From: CAWFLT01 sp963816795
Lineage (GTDB): Bacteria > Acidobacteriota > Vicinamibacteria > Vicinamibacterales > SCN-69-37
Assembly: GCA_963816795.1 (NCBI GenBank)
Contig: CAWFLT010000006.1
Span: 496,001-560,000 of the forward strand
Length of the DNA: 64,000 bases
Direction: 5' to 3'
Both the position numbers and the translations under genes were made by a program. The notes under the pieces were generated by a model. It searched no databases, was not told the origin of the DNA, and saw only the letters and a list, made by a program, of their open reading frames with translations. How positions within the stretch are numbered: the first letter of the stretch is position 1; the number at the start of each line of letters is the position of its first letter. Positions 15,029-24,789 of the stretch are shown in pieces.

Positions 15029-17697
15029 TTAGAACGTCGTGCCCACCGCGAACCTGAACGTGAACTTCGGCGTCGGCTGCAGGTTGTTGTTGAGGACGCC
15101 GCGCCGCGACGGGTTGTAGGCCGCGATCAACCGGAACGGCACGTTCAACACCGGCATGAAGAACCGGACTTCAAGTCCGGTCGACGTCTTGAATGCGTAC
15201 GTCTCGCCGATGGCGTGGTACTTCGGCGTCAGGTCCGCGCCAGGCGGCGTCACGCAGGTCAGGCGACGTGAAGACGTCGGTCAGCAGCGGCAGGTCGCGC
15301 GTCACCACCTCGAGGACCGGCTCATACCACTTGAACGTCTGGCCGATGTCCTGCACCTGGCCGGCATCGAAGAAGCCGAGCAACCGCACCGGACCGCCGA
15401 CGTTGATGTAGTACTCGGCGTTGAACAGGAGCGTCTTGTTGCCGCCGGTCACGATGGCGGGATTGATGGCATCGCGCGGGCCGACGCTGCGGATGTCGAA
15501 TCCGCGCATGCTGTACTCGCCGCCGAGGAAGAACTTCTCGAAGATTGGGAGAGTGATCGTCGATGCGTAGGGCCGGACGTACTGCGATTCGGCGCGAATG
15601 CCCAACGTCATGCGCGCCGTCACCGGGCGATACCAGATGGCCTCGAGCCGGGTCCGGATGTAGTTGGTGTTCCCACCGACCCCGGCAAAGTCGACTGAGC
15701 CTGTCAATCGCTTGCCCGCCGTCGGGAAGATCGGCTGGTTGACCGTGTTGAACACCACGCTCGGCGAAATCTTGCTGACGATGCGCCGGCCGTTCTGGTC
15801 GAGCATCAGGGATTCGCGCAGGTACGGGCTTCCGGCGAGGACCGCCGGATCGAGATACAGCGGGTTGATGTCTTTCACGTTGATCAACTCGTAGCTGTAG
15901 CCCGTAAACAACCGCGTGTAGCCCGAGAGCGGATACCCGAGGACAAGATGGCTGCCGGTTGTCTCCTGCGTGTATTGCAACGGGAAAATGTACTCACGGG
16001 AGAAGACATCGACGCCCGCGGTAATCGGCCGATCGAAGAGATACGGCTCGGAGAACGAGACCTGATACTGGCGCGCCTGTGAGCCCTTCTGGAGCGAGAC
16101 GCCGAGCGTCTCGCCGCGCCCGAGGAAATTGGAGGTCTGGAACGAGAGCTGGCCGAAGAAGCCGTCGAACTGCGACACGCCGGCGCCGAACGCCAGCTGG
16201 TTCCGGTTCTGCTCCTCGAACTTGATCTTGACGTCGACCTTGTTGTCTTCGCCAGGCGTCGGCAGGACGTCGAGCTCGCCTTCCTTGCCTTCGAGCGGCT
16301 TGAAGTAGCCGAGCTGATTCAGCCGGCGCACGCTGTCTTTGAGCGCCTCGCTGTTGAAGACGTTGCCTTCCCAGAGACGTATTTCGCGACGGATGACCGC
16401 GTCGTGGGTCGTCGTGTTGCCGAGGAACGTGATGCGGTTGACGAAGAACTGCTTGCCCTCGACCATCTTCACGGTGACGTCGACGATCGGCGGCGGCGTC
16501 TCCCCGGGATTGATGGGCTGCCCGGTCTCCCGGTTGATGCCGCGCGGGAAGATGTCGACGTCCGGCGCCCACTGCCAGAAGCCGACCGTGCCGTAGATCT
16601 CTTTCGTCTTCTCGATGCCCTTCCGCAGCCGCTTCTCGTCGTAGAAGTCCCCGGCCTTCATCTTGTAGAGCGGCACCAGGAACTCGGTCTTGATGAACTT
16701 GTTGTCGGCGATGTTGAACGACCCGACCTTATACCGCTCGCCTTCATCGATCGGAATGCGCAGCCGGATCCAACGCGTCTTGCCGTCCTTCGACGTCTCG
16801 ACCGTCTCCACCTGCGGCTGGCCGACCTGCGCGCGCACGTAGCCGTTGTTGCGATAGAACGCGTGGACCATCTCCGCGTCTTCCGAGTACTTCGACTCCT
16901 GGTAGGTGCCCGACTCGGTGATGAACGAGAGCAACGTCTTGGCCTTGTTCTCCTTCATCTGACCGCGCAGCTTGCCGTCGCTGAACGCGTTGTTGCCGTC
17001 GAACACGACTTCGCGAATCTTGAACTCCGGCCCTTCGTCGATCGTGAACGTCAGGTGCACGAGCTTGGGCCCGAGCGGCAGCTCGGCCATCGACGTCGTC
17101 GACCTTGACGTCGTTGTGGCCCTTCTCGGCGTAGAGGCTCTGGATGACGCTCTTGACGCGCCGCATCGCCGTCTCGTCGATGAAGCCTTCCACCTTGAGG
17201 TCGACGTTCTGCTCGCGCAGCACCTCTTCGATCTTGGAGACCTCGACCTTCATCTTGGTGCCGACCGCCGGCACGTAGTCGACGATCTTGAGCCGCGGCC
17301 GTTCCTCGATGTGGAAGACGACGTGCTTGCCCATGACGCCGTTCTCGTACGGCTCGTCGATGACCTCGATCCAGAGGTTGTCGAGAAAGCTCGTCCGCCA
17401 CAGGTTCCAGAAGTCAGCCTGGATGGCGTCTTCGTTGTAGGGGGCCCACACCTGCCGGCTGGAATCGGTCCGCGGCGACTTGATGTAGAAATCGTAGGTC
17501 GCCTGCTCGACGAGCGTCTCGTTGACGGGATGCGCCACGAGCTGCATGCACCGGAGCAGGACCGGAGAGTTGGCGGGCGGCAGGTTCGCCGGCTTGGGGC
17601 ACGGATCGACCTGGGCCGCGGCGGGCGCCGGCCGCCAGAGGGCGGCCGCGAGCACGATCAGCGCGGCGAGCGTACGCGGAGTTCTCAACACATTCAT
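15029..17697 (-). CDS. bamA: Outer-membrane protein assembly factor BamA (two apparent frameshifts)
   Basis: BamA inserts beta-barrel proteins into the outer membrane. The N terminus MNVLRTPRTLAALIVLAAAL with AAAQ is a signal peptide. POTRA-like domains follow with YDFYIKSPRTDSSRQ, VKVEGFIDETAMRRVKS and TFTIDEGPEFKIREVVFDGN. The barrel carries GAGVSQFDGFFGQLSFQTSN, the FLGGEYSMRGFDIRSVGPRD motif of strand 15-16, and a C-terminal strand ending RFAVGTTF. The frame changes near 17097 and near 15245. Because BamA is essential and the sequence on both sides is fully conserved, the breaks are probably sequencing errors. The terminal Phe is the usual barrel signature. Confidence 0.93.
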
Positions 17698-17876
17698 GCG
17701 GTCCTGCACCGACCGGCGGCCTGCTGCCCCGGGCGCGGCTGGTCCTCCTCAACCGCGCGCGGGCGGCGGAAGACCACCCATCATCTTCTCATAGCGGGGG
17801 TTGTCATCACGAGGGCCCGGCTGACGGCCGGCCCACGTGGCCGCGCCCTGCCAGGCCCGCCGCCCGCCTTGTCGGG

Positions 17877-20306
17877 TTAGACGGTCGCGGCCAGACGCCG
17901 GCCGTCGTCCTCCTGGCCGGCGGCCCGCCAGGCGAGCGTGCCGTGGTCCAGATAGATCTCGATGATGCCCGTTCGCAGCTGGCCGCGAATGAGCTCTTCG
18001 GAGAGCGGATCCTCGATATAGCGCTGGAGCGCCCGGCGCAGCGGCCGCGCCCCGTAGGAGCGGTCGCGGCACGTGGCGTCGATAATCCAGTCCACCACTT
18101 CTGGCAGGACGGTAATCTGCAGCTGCCGGTCGGTCAGGTGCGCGTTCAGCGTGCCGATCAGCAGCCCGGTAATGCGGCGCAGGTCGTCGTCGGACAGCGG
18201 TTCGAAGACGATGATCTCGTCCACCCGGTTGATGAATTCCGGGTTGAACGTCTTCTTCACTTCGCCGAGGACCATCTCGGTCACCGACTTCTGAATCTCG
18301 CGGCTGTCGGGCGACTGGAACCCCATCGACGCCTTCTTCTGGATGAAGCGGGCACCGATGTTCGACGTCATGATGAGAATGGTGTTCTTGAAGTTGACCC
18401 GGTTGCCGAGACCGTCGGTCAGATGACCGTCCTCGAACACCTGCAGCAGGATGTTGAAGAGGTCCGGGTGCGCCTTCTCGATCTCATCCAGCAGCACGAC
18501 GGAGTACGGGTTGCGCTTGATCTTCTCGGTCAGCTGCCCGCCCTCTTCGTGACCGACGTAGCCGGGCGGCGATCCGATCAGTTTCGACACCGAGTGCTTC
18601 TCCATGTACTCCGACATGTCGAAGCGGATCAGCGCGTGATCGCTGCCGAACAGGAAATTGGCGAGCGCCCGCGCGAGCTCGGTCTTGCCGACGCCGGTGG
18701 GCCCCAGGAAGATGAAGCTGCCGACGGGCCGGCTCGGGTTCTTGAGCCCGGCGCGTGAGCGGCGGATCGCGCGCGACAGCGCCGAGATCGCTTTCTCCTG
18801 GCTGATGACGCGCCGATGGAGCTCTTCTTCCATCCGGAGCAGCTTGTTGCCCTCGTCTTCGTTCACCGACGTGAGCGGCACGCCGGTCCACTTCGAGACG
18901 ACTTCGTCGATCTCCTGTTTGCCGATGGCAATGCGCGACGCGCCGGACTTCACGTCGACGCGCTCGCGGACGAGCAGGCCGTCGCGCGCCGGCAGTTCGG
19001 GATCGCGATAGAGCCAGGCGCGATCGGCGGCCGGCGGCTCGAGCTGTTCGACGGCCTGGCGGATCGTCCGGCCAACTTCGCCCATCTCGGCATTCATCTC
19101 CGCTTCGCGGAGCTTGGCGCGCGACCCGGCTTCGTCGATCAGGTCGATCGCCTTGTCGGGAAGGAAGCGATCGGTGATGTAGCGGCTCGACTGGTAGACC
19201 GCCGCTTCGATGGCTTCGTTCGAGTATTCGACGTGATGGAACGACTCGTAGCGATCCTTCACGCCCATCAGGACCTGGACCGTCTCCTTCTCGGAAGGCG
19301 GATCGACCTTGATGGCCTGGAACCGGCGTTCGAGCGACCGGTCCTTTTCGATGTACTTCCGGTACTCGGCGGGCGTCGTCGCGCCGATGCAGCGAATCTC
19401 ACCGCGCGAGAGGGCCGGCTTCAGGATGTTGGCGGCGTCGAGCGAGCCCTCGGCCGATCCGGCGCCGACCAGCGTGTGCAGCTCATCGATGAACACGATG
19501 ATGTTCGGGTTCTCGGTGAGCTCCTTCATGATCGCCTTCAACCGCTCCTCGAACTGGCCGCGGTACTTGGTGCCGGCGACGATGAGCGAGATGTCGAGCG
19601 CGAGAATCCGTTTGTCGGCCAGAAAGTGCGGCACGTCGCCGCAGACGATCTTCTGGGCGAGTCCTTCGACGATGGCCGTCTTGCCGACGCCCGGTTCGCC
19701 AATGAGCACGGCGTTGTTCTTGGTGCGGCGGCAGAGGACCTGCTGGACCCGCTCGAGCTCGACGCCGCGGCCGACCAGCGGATCGAGCTGGTTCTTCATC
19801 GCCGCGTCGGTCAGATCGCGGCTGAACTCGGCGAGCAGCGGCGTCTCCTTCGGGCGGACCGGCGCCGTCTTCTCGTTGAGGAGCTGGACGATGTCCTCGC
19901 GGACGCTCGCCAGCCGCATGCCCTTTTCGTAGAGAATCGAGGCGGCGACCGACCGCTCTTCGCGCAGGATGCCGAGCAGCAGGTGCTCGGTCCCGATGTA
20001 GGTGTGCAGGAGGCGGTCGGCTTCTTCAGCGGCGAAGGTCAGGACGCGCTTGGTCTCGCCGCTGAACGGAATCTCGACCGAGGTCGAGACCTTTTCGCGG
20101 AAGACCTGCCGGCCTTCGATCTCCTTGCGGATGCTGTCGAGCGACAGGTGCGAGCGCGCAAAGATGCGGCTCGTCAGCCCCTTGCCTTCGCGGATCAGGC
20201 CGAGCAGCAAGTGCTCGGTTTCGATCGAACTGCTTCCGAGCTGGGTCGCCTCGTACCTGGCGAAGAAGAGGACGCGGCGAGCCCGTTCCGTGTATCGTTC
20301 AAACAT
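17877..20306 (-). CDS. clpC: ATP-dependent Clp protease ATP-binding subunit ClpC
   Basis: This 809-residue class I Clp/Hsp100 ATPase unfolds substrates for ClpP. The N-terminal domain MFERYTERARRVLFFARYEA and two Clp_N repeats are followed by AAA+ domain 1 (Walker A GEPGVGKTAIVEG near residue 207, Walker B IVFIDELHTLVGAG), a short middle domain, and AAA+ domain 2 (Walker A GPTGVGKTELARA, Walker B VVLLDEIEKAHPD, then the GYVGHEEGG pore loop). The length and short middle domain fit ClpC rather than ClpB. No ClpP or McsAB genes are adjacent. The frame is intact. A perfect TATAAT lies 45 nt before the ATG. Confidence 0.95.
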   Translation of the reverse strand: MFERYTERARRVLFFARYEATQLGSSSIETEHLLLGLIREGKGLTSRIFARSHLSLDSIRKEIEGRQVFREKVSTSVEIPFSGETKRVLTFAAEEADRLLHTYIGTEHLLLGILREERSVAASILYEKGMRLASVREDIVQLLNEKTAPVRPKETPLLAEFSRDLTDAAMKNQLDPLVGRGVELERVQQVLCRRTKNNAVLIGEPGVGKTAIVEGLAQKIVCGDVPHFLADKRILALDISLIVAGTKYRGQFEERLKAIMKELTENPNIIVFIDELHTLVGAGSAEGSLDAANILKPALSRGEIRCIGATTPAEYRKYIEKDRSLERRFQAIKVDPPSEKETVQVLMGVKDRYESFHHVEYSNEAIEAAVYQSSRYITDRFLPDKAIDLIDEAGSRAKLREAEMNAEMGEVGRTIRQAVEQLEPPAADRAWLYRDPELPARDGLLVRERVDVKSGASRIAIGKQEIDEVVSKWTGVPLTSVNEDEGNKLLRMEEELHRRVISQEKAISALSRAIRRSRAGLKNPSRPVGSFIFLGPTGVGKTELARALANFLFGSDHALIRFDMSEYMEKHSVSKLIGSPPGYVGHEEGGQLTEKIKRNPYSVVLLDEIEKAHPDLFNILLQVFEDGHLTDGLGNRVNFKNTILIMTSNIGARFIQKKASMGFQSPDSREIQKSVTEMVLGEVKKTFNPEFINRVDEIIVFEPLSDDDLRRITGLLIGTLNAHLTDRQLQITVLPEVVDWIIDATCRDRSYGARPLRRALQRYIEDPLSEELIRGQLRTGIIEIYLDHGTLAWRAAGQEDDGRRLAATV

Positions 20307-20351
20307 TCAGGGGTCCGGGGAGTAAGTGGCACATCGGCGATCCCTGCTCGC

Positions 20352-20357
20352 ATTATA
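20352..20357 (-). promoter_or_regulatory. -10 element of clpC
   Basis: A perfect TATAAT on the minus strand lies 45 nt before the clpC ATG, in a short gap between the histidine kinase and clpC. No clear TTGACA was found 16-18 nt upstream. The implied leader is about 39 nt. Confidence 0.55.
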
Positions 20358-20454
20358 CGGCATCGCCGCCGAAAGCTTTGGGGACGCGAGGTAATTCCGG
20401 GCAGCGCCGGGCAATTCTGGTCGGTCTGCAGGGACGAATCGCGGCCGGACCGGC

Positions 20455-22690
20455 TCACGCGTGCGCGGCGGGAAAGTACAGACGGACCGTCGCGCCGAGC
20501 GCGGGCTCGCTCGAGAGGGTGACCAGGCCGTCCATTTCCTTGACGAGACCGTAGACGGTCGAGAGCCCCAGTCCGGTGCCCCGGCCAAACTCCTTGGTGG
20601 TGAAGAACGGCTCGAACGCCCGCTTCTGCGTGGCGTCGTCCATCCCCACGCCGGTGTCGCTCACTTCGAGCAGGACGAACGTCCCGGCGGTGACGTCGGG
20701 CCGGGCCGTGCGCTCGTCGAGGCAGACGTTCGCGGTGCGGATCATCAACCGCCCGCCGTGCGGCATCGCGTCGCGCGCGTTCTGCGCCAGATTCACGAGG
20801 ATCTGTTCCATCTGACGGCGATCGGCCACGATCGGCATCACGTCCGGATCGACGTCGCCGGCGATCACGATCTGATCGCCCACGACCTCGCGCAGCATCG
20901 GCACGGTCTCCTTGACGAGGTGCGACAGATTGATCCGCGTGCGGTCGAGCTCGCTGCGGCGGCTGAAGGCCAGCAATTGCTGCGTCAGGCCGGCCGCGCG
21001 CTCGCCGGCGCGCTGGATCTCGGCGACCTGAACCCGCCGCGGATCGTCGTCGCGCAAAGTCCTGCGCGAGCCAATCGGAGTAGCCGAGAATCGCGGTCAG
21101 CAGGTTGTTGAAGTCGTGCGCGATGCCGCCGGCCAACTGGCCGATGGCCTCCATCTTCTCTGTTTGCCGCAACCGGCCTTCCAGCTGCCGGCGCTCGGTC
21201 ACGTCGCGTACGACGGCGACAAACCCGTCGAGCCGATCCACGTCGCTCGGCAGCGGACGCACGACGACCGAGCCGACGAACGTCGCGCCGTCCGGGCGGC
21301 GGCAGACACCTTCCCGCTCAGCGCGCCCGCGCCGGCGGGCCTCCTCGAAGAGGGCCTCGCCTTCGGCTTCGGTGAGTCCGAACAACGGCGGCGCCGGCTG
21401 CGTCCTGCATCACCGCCGCGCTGGCGCCGAAGACGTGCTCGGCGCCCGCCGGCCACGTGACGATGCGGCCACGATGGTCGAGCACGAGCATCGCGTAGTC
21501 CTTGATCGTCTCGAGCATCAGGCCCATCCGCGACTCGACCTCCCGCAGACGGCGGTCGGCGGTCTTGCGCGCGCGTTCGCGCTGGTCACGCACGAGGTCG
21601 GCGTGTTCCAGCGACATCGCCGCGTAGCGCGCGAGCTCGCCGAGCAACTCGAGATCGTCTTCAGGAAACAACGCGCCGACGCGCTGGACGACCACGACCA
21701 CGCCCCAGACACGGTCGCCACTCGCAATCGGCGCCACCAGCGCGCGGCTCCCGGCCGCCGTCAGACGGCGCGCGAGCGCGGCGCCTGAGTCGGCGACGCT
21801 GCCGGCCATCGGCCGGCCGCCGCGATCGCCTCGCCAACCAGCCCATCGGACGCCGCGATCTCCAAGTCCGATGAGGCGCGCATCAGACGCGGTCTGAACG
21901 ACGAACGCCCCAGTGGACTGACGGCCGTCCCGCAGCGCGACCAGGAGCAGCGCGTTGCTCACGCTGCCGGCCATCGCCCGGTGCAAATCTTCGGCGGTGC
22001 GCGCGCCACGCTCTTCGGCATCGTGCCGCGCCGTGGCGGTCAGGTAGCTCGACTGTTCAGCTACGCTGCCACGCCGCGCGCAGCCACCGCGGCGTCGCGA
22101 ACGCGAGATAGTAGCCGGCGCAGGCGAGCGCGCTCAGAAACGACGACCGGAGCGTCGCGCGCGAGAACGGTCTCCGACAGTGTACCCGCCGGCGGAGATC
22201 AGGTAGACGATGGCGAGCGCACCGGCCGCGACGGCCGCCAGCGTCAGCCGCGCGACGGTCAGGCCCCGCGCGCGCCGCGCCTCGAGCGCCAACGCGGCGG
22301 CGCCGTAGGCGAGCAGCGCGGAGATCGCCAGCCACACGACGACGCCGCGGATCGACGTGCGAGGACGGGAGCGCGATCGTCGCGCCGACGGCGCCGATCG
22401 CGACGCCGAGCGACGCGAGAGACAGGACACGCGGCACGTCGCGCACGTGCGAGATCAACCGCACGAGCAGGTACGGTTGCAGCGCCAGCATCGCGAAATA
22501 CACCAGCGGACCAGCGCGCAGACGGCGCGATGTTCAGATAGGCGAGCGCCGCCAACGGCCACACGACGTCGAACCGGTGGCGATCGCCACCCCGTCTCCA
22601 CACGCGCCACGCGCTGATCGCCGCCAGCACCGTCGCGGTGCAGATCAGGATCGCGCCGGAATAGTTCGCGACGTTCAGGAGATAGCGCAT
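20455..22690 (-). CDS. Multi-TM sensor histidine kinase with GAF and PAS domains (several apparent frameshifts)
   Basis: The gene reads as one protein only when five or more frame changes are allowed. The N-terminal part (from MRYLLNVANYSGAILICTAT) has about seven membrane segments. A GAF-type domain follows (ALLLVALRDGRQSTGAFVV to ELLGELARYAAMSLEHADLV), then a PAS domain (DYAMLVLDHRGRIVTWPAGA). The HisKA box is GQLAGGIAHDFNNLLTAI with the phospho-His, and the ATPase carries NLAQNARDAMP, DTGVGMD and GRGTGLGLSTVYG. No receiver domain or response regulator is adjacent. The ATG lies 7 nt after the thioredoxin stop, making it the last gene of the fulvocin-like operon. Breaks lie near 21058, 21395, 22050, 22165, 22365 and 22515. 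Errors are likely, but a pseudogene cannot be excluded. Confidence 0.75.
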
Positions 22691-22697
22691 GCGGAAC

Positions 22698-23228
22698 TCA
22701 GCGACCCTCGCCCAACGTGCGGATCGCGTGCACGATGTCGGCTTCGTCGGCGGCCGACCAGCCGCCTCCCGACCGGATGAACTGCACCTCGCCGCGTCGA
22801 TCGACCACCAGCAGAACCGGCACCATCCGAAGCCGCAGCCGGCTGAGATCGAGGAGCGTCGGCGCCGCGCTCACGGCGATGTCGCGCGCAAACTGCGCCT
22901 CGGCCCGCGGGTTCGAGTCCGGCGCGATCACCGCCACGCCCATCGACGGCATGTCCGCCACCGCGGCGGTCACGCGCGCGAGCGCCGGCTTCAGCTGCTG
23001 ACAAACGCCGCAACCGCTCCGCGCGAAGATGACGACGGTGTACGCGTGGCGGTCATAGACCCCGGCCGGCACATCCAGGCGCTCGCCGACGGCATAGCCT
23101 GCGCGCGAGCGCCGGCGCACCCACGATGCTGCGGACCAACGGAAACGCGAGCGTGCCGATCAGGATCAGGACGCAGACGCCAATGCTTCCGGTGGCGATG
23201 CGCGCGACGAAGTCCGATCCCGCGTCAT
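22698..23228 (-). CDS. Membrane-anchored thioredoxin-like protein (apparent frameshifts)
   Basis: An N-terminal membrane helix (GSIGVCVLILIGTLAFPLVRS) is followed by a TlpA/thioredoxin-type domain with the active-site motif FARSGCGVCQQLKPAL (CGVC), a cis-Pro region RLRMVPVLLVVDRRGEVQF and the C-terminal ADIVHAIRTLGEG. Such proteins reduce or shuffle disulfides on the outer face of the cytoplasmic membrane. The start ATG at 23228 overlaps the stop of the cysteine-rich protein upstream, and the kinase gene follows after 7 nt. Frame changes are needed near 23215 and 23105. The context suggests that the partner could be the nine-Cys tail of the upstream protein. Confidence 0.75.
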
Positions 23229-23934
23229 CTCAGCTCGCATCGGAGGTACGGACAGACACCGTCGCACGTCTCCGTCCACAGCCAGCCGCAGGCGGGCCAG
23301 TCGTCATCCGGCGTACAGCTGGTGCTGCTCTTGCACGTCTGCCCCGCCGCCGCCGCAGCCCCAGCCGGTCGCACATTCGCAGGACTCTTCATTGAACGCC
23401 AGCGCGACCATGGCGCGCCGGACCCAGTTGGCGGCGCGCTCGCTGATCGGTTCGAGGCTGGCAAACGTCCCCTCTCGCGGGCCGAGGCGATAGAGGACAA
23501 GCTCCGCCTCTTCCCGGCCAACCAGGCGCGCCAGTTGGTCGCCAATCGACTTCGCCGACGCACGTTCCTCCGACGTCGGCGCGGAAAAGAACTCGGGGGT
23601 GACGAGCCTGGCAGCGTCGTGAAGCAGCTCGACCGCCGGCTGAGGAAGGTCGGGATGCGCCTCGAGATAAATGCGGATATGCCGGCGCCACACGCCGGAG
23701 CGGAGTGTGGGAGAGAGCGCGCGCGCAATCTCGCGGCGATAGGCGAATGGATAGGCGTGGATGAACTCGAGCCGCGGTTTCGAGGCGATCCGTCGACAGG
23801 CCGGACACCCAGGTCCGGATCGCCTGCGACGCGTCTGGCGTCGAGATCGCGCGCAGTAGCACGGTCTCGAGCGGGAGCGTGAACGCAATGACGAGCGCAC
23901 ACAGCACGACACGACGACGAGTTCTCGCAGTCAC
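23225..23934 (-). CDS. Fulvocin C-like cysteine-rich membrane protein (two apparent frameshifts)
   Basis: The GTG start at 23934 has an AGGA element 9 nt upstream and gives MTARTRRRVVLCALVIAFTL, a signal anchor. A middle region of about 160 residues (FIHAYPFAYRREIARALSPT, IRIYLEAHPDLPQPAVELLH) leads to ALAFNEESCECATGWGC and then, after a one-base shift in a GGCGGCGGCGGGG run near 23345, to TCKSSTSCTPDDDWPACGW and TCDGVCPYLRCELR. The tail holds nine cysteines in about 50 residues and resembles proteins related to fulvocin C, a disulfide-rich bacteriocin of Myxococcus fulvus. A second shift lies near 23795. It overlaps the thioredoxin gene. Function as bacteriocin, signal or envelope protein is not established. 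Confidence 0.65.
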
Positions 23935-24005
23935 AGAAGGATCCTCGCATGCGCGGCATCGGGCAGGCGACACCAAGTTTTGGGCACGCTCCAAGTCCAA
24001 CCGGG

Positions 24006-24034
24006 ACTCTACGGACCGCCGATCCGCCTGTCAA
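24006..24034 (-). promoter_or_regulatory. Sigma-70-type promoter of the fulvocin-like operon
   Basis: On the minus strand a perfect -35 TTGACA (24029-24034) is followed by a 17-nt spacer and TAGAGT (24006-24011, 4 of 6 matches to TATAAT). The expected start is near 23999, giving a leader of about 65 nt before the GTG at 23934. This is the best housekeeping promoter match seen in the window. Confidence 0.65.
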
Positions 24035-24080
24035 CGGCCGGTGCACAAGGCTTGGGGGTGTCGGCCGCGACCGTGTCGCT

Positions 24081-24121
24081 CGAGTCCCAAAGAGTCCGTT
24101 ACAGTCCGCTAAAGTCCGTCA
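24081..24121. repeat. Short decamer repeat (AGTCCGYYAA units)
   Basis: Three to four degenerate copies of an AGTCCGTTAC/AGTCCGCTAA/AGTCCGTCAA unit end at the lolD stop codon. It is another member of the class of short-unit arrays abutting gene ends here. Confidence 0.6.
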
Positions 24122-24787
24122 AATCAAACGCCCACCCTCGAGGCGAAGCGTCCGGTCGCATGACGCCGCCAGCGCGGGATTGTGCGTCACGATGATTGAG
24201 GTCAGGCCATGCTCGGCGTGCATGTCGCGAATCAGGCGATGGAGGTCGGCGGCGGTCGTTTCGTCGAGGTTGCCGGTCGGCTCGTCGGCCAGCAGGAGGC
24301 TCGGCCGGCCCACGAGAGCGCGGGCGACCGCCACCCGCTGCTGCTCGCCCCCCGAAAGTGCCCCGGGGCGGTGGTGGCTCCGGCCGGTCAGCCCGACCCG
24401 CGCCAGCACGGTCACCGCACGTTCCTCGCACTCGGTGACGGGCCGCCTCGCGATGCGCAGCGGCATCTCCACATTCTCGAGCGCGCTGAACTCCGGCAGC
24501 AGATGATGGAACTGAAAGACGAACCCGACCTGCTGGTTGCGGAAGACGACGCGTGCTTCGTCGTTCATCTGGTCGATCGCGGCGTCGCCGATGCGAACCT
24601 GGCCGGACTCGAAATCATCGAGTCCACCGAGCACGTGCAACAAGGTGCTCTTCCCCACCCCTGAAGCGCCCACAATCGCGAGCATCTCGCCACGTTCGAC
24701 GCTGAGATCGAGGCCGTGCAGAACTTCGACGCGGCCCGTCGCCGTGCCGTAGGACTTCACGAGGCCGGAGATCTCGACGAACGCCAT
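24119..24787 (-). CDS. lolD: Lipoprotein-releasing ABC transporter ATP-binding protein LolD
   Basis: This 222-residue ABC ATPase powers release of outer-membrane lipoproteins from the inner membrane. Walker A is GASGVGKSTLLHVLGGLD, the Q-loop is QFHHLLPEFSALENV, the signature is LSGGEQQRVAVARAL, Walker B is LLLADEPTGNLD and the switch His is VTHNP. The QFHHLLPEF Q-loop is typical of LolD. The ATG at 24787 lies 2 nt after the stop of the LolC/E permease. The frame joins the permease frame only because of an upstream indel, so a permease-ATPase fusion is not supported. Confidence 0.95.
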   Translation of the reverse strand: MAFVEISGLVKSYGTATGRVEVLHGLDLSVERGEMLAIVGASGVGKSTLLHVLGGLDDFESGQVRIGDAAIDQMNDEARVVFRNQQVGFVFQFHHLLPEFSALENVEMPLRIARRPVTECEERAVTVLARVGLTGRSHHRPGALSGGEQQRVAVARALVGRPSLLLADEPTGNLDETTAADLHRLIRDMHAEHGLTSIIVTHNPALAASCDRTLRLEGGRLI

Positions 24788-24789
24788 GG

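Noticed and set aside
17700..17876. Short minus-strand frame between bamA and clpC ending PRYEKMMGGLPPPARG
   Set aside because: It lacks a start of its own, lies out of frame with clpC and shows no family; it could be a frameshifted clpC tail but this cannot be supported.
20455..22690. Interpretation as several separate small genes
   Set aside because: The domain order 7TM-GAF-PAS-HisKA-HATPase across the fragments matches one kinase; each fragment lacks its own start signals.
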